From: Nephrocerus scutellatus
Taxonomy: Eukaryota; Arthropoda; Insecta; Diptera; Pipunculidae
DNA length: 64,000 bases
Assembly (NCBI GenBank): GCA_947095585.1
Contig: OX352761.1
Span: forward strand, 57,396,432-57,460,431
Direction of reading: 5' to 3'
Part shown: positions 56,154 through 64,000 of the stretch, one piece after another
Layout of the letters: every line of letters begins with the position of its first letter
Position numbering within the stretch: the first letter of the stretch is position 1
Notes under the pieces: model-generated
What the model was told of the DNA's origin: nothing
The model's input: only the letters and a program-made list of their open reading frames with translations
Databases searched by the model: none
Program-made: the position numbers and the translations under genes

Positions 56154-56386
56154 TGTTAGATTATATAAATAAAAAGACCGATGATTAATATATATTACCG
56201 ATTAAACAAAATAACTTTTATTATAATTGTATAATGCGTGATGTTTGCAATATGAACAAGGAGGAAGTGAAACAAAAACATAACATACTGAAAAGTCGAA
56301 CTACTTTTAGCTTTAACTTTTCACTATTGTCGCCATCTATTAACAATAATACTAATTAAATTGAATTTAAACTACGTTATCCAACA
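56154..56386 (-). repeat. Copia 5' LTR (233 bp)
   Basis: Identical to 51968-52200 by eye and flanked by AACGC at 56387-56391. Confidence 0.95.
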
Positions 56387-56807
56387 AACGCTATAATCGA
56401 ATCGAAGCTAATTGTGGCACTGTAGCAATATAACGAGTAGAAATTTAAAACTCATGCAAACTCTATACATCGATCACAATGGGTTCCTGTAGAAGTAGCA
56501 GAAGTAATAGTTGGTTATATTTTAACTCGTACTAGAGCAACTGCTACACATTGTGTTAAAGAGAAAAAAAGAAAACATGATGTCTATTCACGAACTAAAT
56601 ATACCGTAATCGTTCTTGCATATGGTATGTTCATAGATACTGCTCAACCATCAACCTATCCCTATCAAAACTTTCTTTCCACGTAAAAATGTCTATGGAA
56701 CTATATAGTTCCGCGGACATGTTTCCGGGAACTAGTTCCTTTCAATAAAAGAAACGTTCCGTGTTCGTTCCACCATTGGAACTGTTTCGCGCAACTCTAA
56801 CTAGTGC

Positions 56808-58035
56808 CAATCAAAACCGAAATTATTATATTGCGAGTAAAAGACTGACCTTTCTCAAACAAACGGGAGTCACACAAGACGAGGCACTAGCCCAGTGCCA
56901 AACAAAAATCAAGGACAGGACTATTTCAACAACCATCAAACGGAGCCAATCAAACGACTCCAATCCGAAAACCCACGGAAAAGGAACAGGCAAGCATGCC
57001 CCATATTAATAGAAAATGAAACATCCAGCACCACGGAAAAAACTGGTCCAAGCGATGAAGTGGCAACAAGTGGATCAAAGACAGTGCAAAGGTACAGTGA
57101 CATCACAAAAGCTATTAGGTTGGCTATTACTGACCAGTACTTCCCTGATGTCAAACAAACGGCACAGAAGTCAAAGATCCAGAACCACATAATGGACGCA
57201 GTAGCCGAGCTCCCCTTAGATGGTATAAGCTCTAATTTCCTGGGCTGCAGAACCAGAAATGGGTGGCTTTCTCTGAGCTGCGCTGATGAAGACATGGCAA
57301 CATGGATAACTGAGACAATCCCAACTCTAAAACCATTGGAAAATGCCAATTTGAAAATCGTCGTGGAGGATGAAAGCCCTCGCCACCAAATTATTACATT
57401 TATCTGCCGCATAGTAAAAATGAATCAAAATAGAAAACAAAAAAATAAGCAGGCGCCTAGTGTTCCAGAACAAAGTGCTACGGAACGGAGATTGGAAGAT
57501 ACTGTCACGCAAACACAGAGAAAACGATTATCTCCAAATTACTGTCTCAGCCTCGCCAATAATAGCGGAGACCTGAAAGGCTCCAACTACAGAGTAAACT
57601 GGCTCTTTGGGTCTGTATACTTCAGATTCAAAAAAGAACAAAAAAGAAGTAAAGAAGCAATGGAAGCTGGACCCAGCAAAGGGCCATCAGGACCAGGGCA
57701 ACCCAGCCCACCATTTCTACAATCAAGCCCGATGTCTGACCACGGAAATCCAACTCAGGATACAGGGTCGATAGGGCAAATAAAATAAACAAGGCCAGAC
57801 AATCCAAAAGCACGGCTGCAAAGAAGCATATACAGCCTCCCGTGAGCTCAACAGCACAGGGCCCTCATGATAGACAAATAAGCCCAACTTGCGCACATAA
57901 TGCTGAAGAGTATGCAGATAAATGTGCCATGCCATGGACCAAAAATGAAAAAAATTTTGGGGATCCCAAACAAACTGGGTAAGTTGATTACAGAAAAAGA
58001 AATGAGAGACCCAGTACAGCAATCCTATGTCACCA
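56808..58035 (+). pseudogene. LINE 2 ORF1 (Gag-like), copy 2
   Basis: The frame 56895-57788 is longer than in copy 1, because an extra A in GCCAAACAAAAATC keeps the N-terminus in frame (NKNQGQDYFNN, NPRKRNRQACPILIENETSS). The DUF4780-like domain follows, with LGCRTRNGWLSLSC where copy 1 has LRCRTRNGWLSVSC. This is the best preserved ORF1 of the three copies. Confidence 0.7.
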
Positions 58036-58873
58036 CTCATTCAAAATGTACTTCTTAAACCAATTTATTTCCAGAGACCTAACCCTGATCTCCATAGAGA
58101 TGCATTTTATAAAACAAAAGGACGTGGCAACCTTGCCGCTGCCTACTTCCATGGAGAGGAAGAAGACCCACATCCGTAATTAATACAGAGCTTTTTATAA
58201 TACAGCATAGCTCACAACCAAAAATTTGTGATAGAATGCGATGCAAACGCTCGCCACCTAGTCTGGGGTAGCACCAATACCAACTCAAAGGTGAGCAACT
58301 TCTTAATTATTGCCTATCAAAAAACATTATAATAAATAACGTGGGAAGTGATGCAACCTTCATAAACGCTATACGGAGAGAGGTACTGGACCTCACCTTA
58401 TCAGATATAAGTACGACCAGTGCGATCCAGAATTGGCATGTAATGAAGGAGGCATCATTCTACGACATATGTACATCCATTTTAATATTGAAACTCCCAA
58501 CTGGGTTCAATTTATTATAATTACTCCCAACCACATCAAATGGCAAGTCTACCTAGACTCACTAGAATTCAATCTAATAGGCATTCGCACCACTATTAGC
58601 TCGATTGTAGATTTAGATAGCACTTCTAACGACCTCACCGAGGGAATTACAAATGCCTATCACACAAGCTGTGATGCAGCTCACGTCAGAGGCACAAGAG
58701 ATGTTCCCTGGTGGAACCACGATCTTGAAGACTCGGAAGCTCTTTAACAAGGCCAAACGATCAAGTACCGATCAAAAACCGAACTGCTTTAACAAAATAC
58801 AACGCTGCATTAAGAAACAGCAAAAGGAACAGCTGGAGAGAGTTCTGTGAAAGTATTGAAAAGCTGCCAGCAG
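58036..58873 (+). pseudogene. LINE 2 endonuclease, copy 2
   Basis: Same motifs as copy 1. GCDANARH is changed to ECDANARH (TAGAATGCG at about 58233), altering a residue of a conserved catalytic-core motif. The linker frame (58433-58747) has IITPNHIKW for IRTPNHIKW. Confidence 0.7.
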
Positions 58874-60290
58874 CATGTCGACTATAGAAAGTTCTCTCCG
58901 TTGATCACAGAAATCCACTTAGTTCAGTCAGAACACCAAATGGCGAAGAAACTCTTGAGTGCTTAGTAAAAAGTAATTTCCCAAACTGTCTAATACTAAG
59001 CAACCAAGAAGAAAACGAGGACCTTAACTCACATCCTTATCATATCTTTGCAGAGTCCTACAAGCTCTCTAATAGGATATTCACCACTGTAGGAGTTCGC
59101 TGGGCAGTAAACTCCTTCGGACCATACAAATCCCCATGTGGAGACGAGATATACCCGATCCTTCTGCATCGTGGCATAAACATAATAGAAACTACACTCT
59201 TAAGACTCTACAAAACTAGCTTTAGCTTAGAATACGTCCCAGGGTGCTGCAGAGAAGTGCGAGTGATTATCTTACCAAAAGCAGGGAAGAAATCTCCAGA
59301 GGATACCAGGTCTTACAGGCCAATCAGACTCACATCATTTATACTTAAAGCCATGGAGAAAATATTAGGTCACCACATAAGATCCAACATACTCCAACGA
59401 AACCCTCTTAAACCCAGCCAACATGCGTATCAGACTGGAAAATCGAAGACACACTTCGAAGTAAAGAAATGCTAATATGCGCCTTCATTGACATTCAAGG
59501 CGCGTTTGTCAACACTAACTTCGAAGCAATTCAAATACAAGCCAGAACCAGGATAATATACTATTCTATCATAGGATGGGTCAGGAAATTTTTTATTTTT
59601 TTTTATAATGTACACACGCTAAAGGGGTTTGCACCATTATAATGCTTAGCACAGCGTGGGCGTTAGGAAATTAGGGAGAGGAAAGGATGATATGTCTATG
59701 CACGCGTATCTTAAACGACTGCAGATCATAAAAATGCGGAAACACAGAATCAGGCAAATCATTCCACATAACTATCGTGCGGCTAAAATTATAGGAAAAT
59801 TCTAGCCTCGTTCGGTGGCTAACTCATCACAGTACCGGCAACCAGAGGCTGTCCACAAGGCGGAGTCCTATCACCATTTCTGTGGCTACTGGTGATGGAC
59901 CAACTACTTTTATCACAAACATTAGCTATGCGTGCGTGGTAAATTCGGGAGTACGATAGCAGAACGCATGAAATAGTAAACAAATGGTGTTGAGAGGTTG
60001 ACCTAAGTGTTAACCCAGACAAAATAGTATGCACCGTCTTCACAAAAAGGAAGAAAATAACTCTTCCCACAATAATATTCCAAGGCAAAACTCTCCAAAC
60101 AATGCCAGAAGTCAAATACCTGGGAGTCCAAAAACGTACATGGAACTCTCATGTGTAATACATCACCAACAAAGCTAATAAAGCTTACTTCACTTGCCCA
60201 CGTATGTTCAGCTAAACGCGGGGAATAAACCCGCAAATAACTCTATGGCTATACCAAAGCATTATCAGACCCAGGCTCTCATACGCAGCC
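58874..60290 (+). pseudogene. LINE 2 reverse transcriptase, copy 2
   Basis: Retains ILPKAGKKSPEDTRSYRPIR, intact here unlike copy 1, then CAFIDIQGAFVNTNFEAIQI with Val for Asp. It is interrupted by the reverse LINE fragment and continues with GCPQGGVLSPFLWLLVMDQL to the same truncation point at 60290. Confidence 0.72.
59588..59830 (-). mobile_element. 5'-truncated LINE fragment inserted in LINE 2 RT, copy 2
   Basis: Same insertion as 49829-50050. The A-rich tail region differs: here TACACACGCTAAAGGGGTTT replaces part of the tail seen in C1, so one copy has lost or rearranged a few bases. Confidence 0.72.
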
Positions 60291-60440
60291 TTGATTTTCT
60301 TCAAATTTTATACACATGTGTGTGTATCTCCGATGGATAAAACTTTAGCAAAATTTTTGGAGTGATCGGCCCTGAGAACCGAGTGGTGCCCAAGTACATT
60401 TTTAAAATTAGCCCGATTTCCTTAAAATTATAAACACATA
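60291..60440 (+). repeat. Dispersed GC-rich module at start of unit C3
   Basis: Same as at 50521, with GAGAACCGAG for GAGACCCGAG. Confidence 0.75.
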
Positions 60441-60619
60441 ATTTGTATCTCCTATTAGAGAATTTACATGAAAATTTTTAATTTTTATGGGTTGTTTTTT
60501 AATTTCTTCTTTTTGATACTCGTTTCCATCCGCCTTTTGGTGACGTCACCTCCTAAATAAACTGTTAAAAAAATTAAACCAATTCTTAAAAGCAAACCTA
60601 TCTAATATAAGTTATTCTC

Positions 60620-61360
60620 TTCTCTTTCAAGACAAAAAATTGTTTGGCTTTTTAATCCACCAGGTGCTCCTCACTTGAATGGGCATTGGGAAGCAGCCGT
60701 AAAATTAGCGAAGACGCATCTCAAAAGAGTCGCTGGTGATTCTATAATGTCACTTGAGGAATTCGGCACTCCGATGACCGGTATTGAGAGTATCCTTAAC
60801 TCTCGACACCTATGCGCGAATGTTTCATCCTCCGATGATGTAGATGACTTGATTTTAACGCCAGCACACTTCGCCATAAGTCGAGCTCTGCATACGTTAC
60901 CCAATGATGATCTGGTAAACAAAAAATTGTCAGCGAAGGCCAGGTGGGACTTAATCAAGAAGCTGAAGCAGCATTTTTGGGTCCGGTGGCATCGAGGCTA
61001 TTTATTTAGCTTACAACGGAGAACGTAATTTACTGAAAAGCATGAAAATTTCAAGCTCGGCGACTTGTAATTATAATAGATGAGCACTTTCCTTCGGCGA
61101 GATGGACAATAGGGCGGGCTGTTCAGCTGCCTCCGGGAAGTGATAACAAAGTGCGAGTAGCTACAGTCAAAAGAGCGGGCGGAACAAACAAGCGACCTAT
61201 TCATAAATTGTGCGTAGTTCCAGTAAAAGCGATATTTCAAGGCCAGCGGTATGTTTCGCTGTATATACAGCATAATATTAAATTGCGTCTGAAAGAAGAA
61301 AAATCATGTATAAGTATTATTGTATTTTATATTAAATGTAATTATACTTATCTTAGGTAA
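60620..61360 (+). pseudogene. BEL/Pao integrase C-terminal fragment, copy 3
   Basis: Nearly identical to copy 1, including the stop after SLQRRT and the second stop in the GDL segment, and unlike copy 2 at these places. Confidence 0.82.
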
Positions 61361-61518
61361 GGTGATTATGCCATTTGTCTGAAAGTAGAAATTATAAACA
61401 AGTTTAATTAATCATTATAAAGGGAAAAAAAATCGTACTCACCAAATTAAAGCAAATGGATTATGACATTTGTGAAATTTGGTATGTATGTGCGATCTGA
61501 GATTTGAATTACTAGTGC

Positions 61519-62750
61519 CAATCAAAACCGAAATTATTATATTGCGAGGAAAAGACTGACCTTTCCCAAACAAACGGGAGTCACCCAAGACGAGGCACTA
61601 GCCCAGTGCCAACAAAAATCAAGGACAGGACTATTTCAACAACCATCAAACGGAGCCAATCAAACGACTCCAATCCGAAAACCCACGGAAAAGGAACAGG
61701 CAAGCATGCCCCATATTAATAGAAAATGAAACATCCAGCACCACGGAAAAAACTGGTCCAAGCGATGAAGTGGCAACAAGTGGATCAAAGACAGTGCAAA
61801 GGTACAGTGACATCACAAAAGCTATTAGGTTGGCTATTACTGACCAGTACTTCCCTGATGTCAAACAAACGGCACAGTAGCCGAGCTCCCCTTAGATGGT
61901 ATAAGCCCTAATTTCCTGGGCTGCAGTACCAGAAATGGGTGGCTTTCTGTGAGCTGCGCTGATGAAGACATGGCAACATGGATAACTAAGACAATCCCAA
62001 CTCTAAAACCATTGGAAAATGCCAATTTGAAAATCGTCGTGGAGGATGAAAGCCCTCGCCACCAAATTATTACATTTATCTGCCGCATAGTAAAAATGAA
62101 TCAAAATAGAAAACAAAAAAATAAGCAGGCGCCTAGTGTTCCAGAACAAAGTGCTACGGAACGGAGATTGGAAGATACTGTCACGCAAACACAGAGAAAA
62201 CGATTATCTCCAAATTACTGTCTCAGCCTCGCCAATAATAGCGGAGACCTGAAAGGCTCCAACTACAGAGTAAACTGGCTCTTTGGGTCTGTATACTTCA
62301 GATTCAAAAAAGAACAAAAAGGAAGTAAAGAAGCAATGGAAGCTGGACCCAGCAAAGGGCCATCAGGACCAGGGCAACCCAGCCTTACCGACAATCAAGG
62401 AAATCACTCAGTCACCACCATTTCTACAATCAAGCCCGATGACTGACCACGGAAATCCAACTCAGGATACAGGGTCGATAGGGCAAATAAAATAAACAAG
62501 GCCAGACAATCCAAAAGCACGGCTGCAAAGAAGCATATACAGCCTCCCGTGAGCTCAACAGCACAGGGCCCTCATGATAGACAAATAAGCCCAACTTGCG
62601 CACATAATGCTGAAGTGTATGCAGATAAATGTGCCATGCCATGGACCAAAAATGAAAAAAATGTTGGGGATCCCAAACAAACTGGGTAAGTTGATTACAG
62701 AAAAAGAAATGAGAGACCCAGGACAGCAATCCTATGTCACCACTCATTCA
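61519..62750 (+). pseudogene. LINE 2 ORF1 (Gag-like), copy 3
   Basis: About 37 bp are missing after GGCACAG (61877), deleting part of the DUF4780-like domain and shifting the frame. The C-terminal part (61949-62446) is readable. A 30-base segment (TTACCGACAATCAAGG region, about 62385-62415) is present here but absent from copies 1 and 2. Confidence 0.66.
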
Positions 62751-63560
62751 AAATGTACTTCTTAAACCAATTTATTTCCAGAGACCTAAACCTGATCTCC
62801 ATAGAGATGCATTTTATAAAACAAAAAACAAAAAGACGTAGCAACCTTGCCGCTGCCTACTTCCATGGAGAGGAAGAAGACCCACATCCGTAATTAATAC
62901 AGAGCTTTTTATAATACAGCATAGCTCACAACCAAAAATTTGTGATAGGATGCGATGCAAACGCTCGCCACCTAGTCTGGGGTAGCACCAATACCAACTC
63001 AAAGGTGAGCAACTTCTTAATTATTGCCTATCAAAAAACATTATAATAAATAACGTGGGAAGTGATGCAACCTTCATAAACGCTATACGGAGAGAGGTAC
63101 TGGACCTCACCTTATCAGATATAAGTACGACCAGTGCGATCCAGAATTGGCATGTAATGAAGGAGGCATCATTCTACGACATATGTACATCCATTTTAAT
63201 ATTGAAACTCCCAACTGGGTTCAATTTATTATAAGAACTCCCAACCACATCAAATGGCAAGTCTACCTAGACTCACTAGAATTCAATCTAATAGGCATTC
63301 GTACCACTATTAGCTCGATTGTAGATTTAGATAGCACTTCTAACGACCTCACCGAGGCAATTACACAAGCTGTGATGCAGCTCACGTCAGAGGCACAAGA
63401 GATGTTCCCTGGTGGAACCACGATCTCGAAGACTCGGAAGCTCTTTAACAAGGCCAAACGATCAAATACCGATCAAAAACCGAACTGCTTTAACAAAATA
63501 CAACGCTGCATTAAGAAACAGCAAAAGGAACAGCTGGAGAGAATTCTGTGAAAGTATTGA
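62751..63560 (+). pseudogene. LINE 2 endonuclease, copy 3
   Basis: GCDANARHLVWGS is kept (VIGCDANARH). A 13-base loss in the linker (TTACACAAGC at about 63360) joins two frames that are separate in copies 1 and 2, giving one longer frame 63147-63551. Confidence 0.68.
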
Positions 63561-64000
63561 AAAGGTGCCAGCAGCATGTCGACTATAGAAAGTTCTCTTC
63601 GTTGATCACAGAAATCCACTTAGTTCAGTCAGAACACCAAATGGCGAAGAAACTCTTGAGTGCTTAGTAAAAAGTAATTTCCCAAACTGTCTAATACTAA
63701 GCAACCAAGAAGAAAACGAGGACCTTAACTCACATCCTTATCATATCTTTGCAGAGTCCTACAAGCTCTCTAATAGGATTTTCACCACTGTAGGAGTTCG
63801 CTGGGCAGTAAACTCCTTCGGACCATACAAATCCCCATGTGGAGACGAGATATACCCGATCCTTCTGCATCGTGGCATAAACATAATAGAAACTACACTC
63901 TTAAGACTCTACAAAGCTAGCTATAGCTTAGAATACGTCCCAAGGTGCTGCAGAGAAGTGCGAGTGATTATCTTACCAAAAGCAGGGAGGAAATCTCCAG
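63561..64000 (+). pseudogene. LINE 2 reverse transcriptase, copy 3, partial at window edge
   Basis: FGPYKSPCGDEIYPILLHRG and EYVPRCCREVRVIILPKAGR are visible before the window ends. The first catalytic Asp region lies beyond the edge. Confidence 0.65.

Larger units (their letters stand above)
51968..56386 (-). mobile_element. Complete Ty1/Copia retrotransposon
   Basis: A 4419-bp element with identical 233-bp LTRs, 5-bp target duplications, primer-binding site, polypurine tract and one uninterrupted Gag-Pol frame. All parts needed for autonomous transposition are present. LTR identity implies very recent insertion. It lies in reverse orientation inside the hAT-like MITE. Compared with Drosophila copia, whose polyprotein is about 1400 residues, the protein is somewhat shorter. 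Confidence 0.96.
51750..56799. mobile_element. hAT-like MITE (626 bp) carrying a Copia element
   Basis: The ends are TAGAGTTGGGTCGTTCC (51750) and, on the minus strand, TAGAGTTGCGCGAAACAGTT (56799), imperfect inverted repeats flanked by perfect 8-bp duplications. Eight-base duplications and a TAGAGTTG-type end are characteristic of hAT transposons. Many GGAACTA/TAGTTCC words lie just inside both ends (51768-51790; 56697-56745), as expected for subterminal transposase-binding sites. Without the Copia the element is 626 bp and has no transposase, so it is non-autonomous. The internal sequence has no recognised gene. Confidence 0.88.
50521..60290. repeat. Tandem unit C2 (9.8 kb, enlarged by nested insertions)
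   Basis: Same order as C1, from the GC-rich module to the truncated RT, but 5.09 kb longer because of the hAT-like MITE and the Copia element inside it (51750-56799). Confidence 0.88.
60291..64000. repeat. Tandem unit C3, runs off the window
   Basis: Module, Pao tail, LINE 2 ORF1, endonuclease and start of RT in the same order as C1. No MITE or Copia at the ACTAGTGC site. The window ends inside RT, so further units may follow. Confidence 0.88.

Overview
The window looks like transposon-packed, probably heterochromatic DNA from an insect, most likely a dipteran. No host gene, tRNA, rRNA or CRISPR array is recognisable. Nearly all coding capacity belongs to mobile elements typical of insect genomes: pogo/Tigger, PIF/Harbinger, a hAT-like MITE, several Ty3/Gypsy lineages, BEL/Pao, Ty1/Copia, and non-LTR elements of RTE-like and LOA/Jockey-like type. 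The order is inferred from these families only; a tephritid-like fly is a guess.

Layout. 1-1967: AT-rich non-coding DNA with a 203-bp tandem duplication. 1968-8073: a pogo-type transposon split by a 4.57-kb Gypsy element (2979-7546) with 608-bp LTRs that differ at two positions; this Gypsy has lost protease and reverse transcriptase. 8680-9000: minus-strand copy of a dispersed GC-rich repeat. 9667-10300: a Gypsy reverse-transcriptase fragment, then four units of a 118-bp satellite and 640 bp of degenerate CCCCAAAAGA repeat. 11403-28030: a second Gypsy element (RT, RNase H, integrase, envelope-like tail, partial LTR) into whose LTR a Harbinger transposon has inserted; the stretch from mid-integrase to the Harbinger end (about 4.8 kb) is present three times in tandem. 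28031-28604: LTR-like promoter sequence. 28605-33965: about 45 copies of the 118-bp satellite.

33961-45474: a patchwork of broken retroelements in + orientation: a LINE RNase H piece, a BEL/Pao gag-protease-RT remnant, an RTE-like RT, and a LOA/Jockey-like element whose 3' part is tandemly duplicated (1.86 kb). 45480-64000: a second large tandem array, at least three units. Each holds a GC-rich 114-bp module, a BEL/Pao integrase tail and a broken LINE with ORF1, endonuclease and RT. The middle unit alone carries a 626-bp hAT-like MITE with perfect 8-bp target duplications, and that MITE contains an intact Copia element (51968-56386, minus strand) with identical LTRs, 5-bp target duplications and an uninterrupted 1276-residue Gag-Pol.

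Only the Copia element looks able to make all its own proteins. The other elements are pseudogenes with frameshifts, stops or deletions. The tandem arrays, their recombinant units and the nesting give a readable relative history: broken composite, then tandem duplication, unequal crossing-over, MITE insertion, and finally Copia insertion. Tandem copy numbers in such DNA are prone to assembly error and should be treated with that caution.
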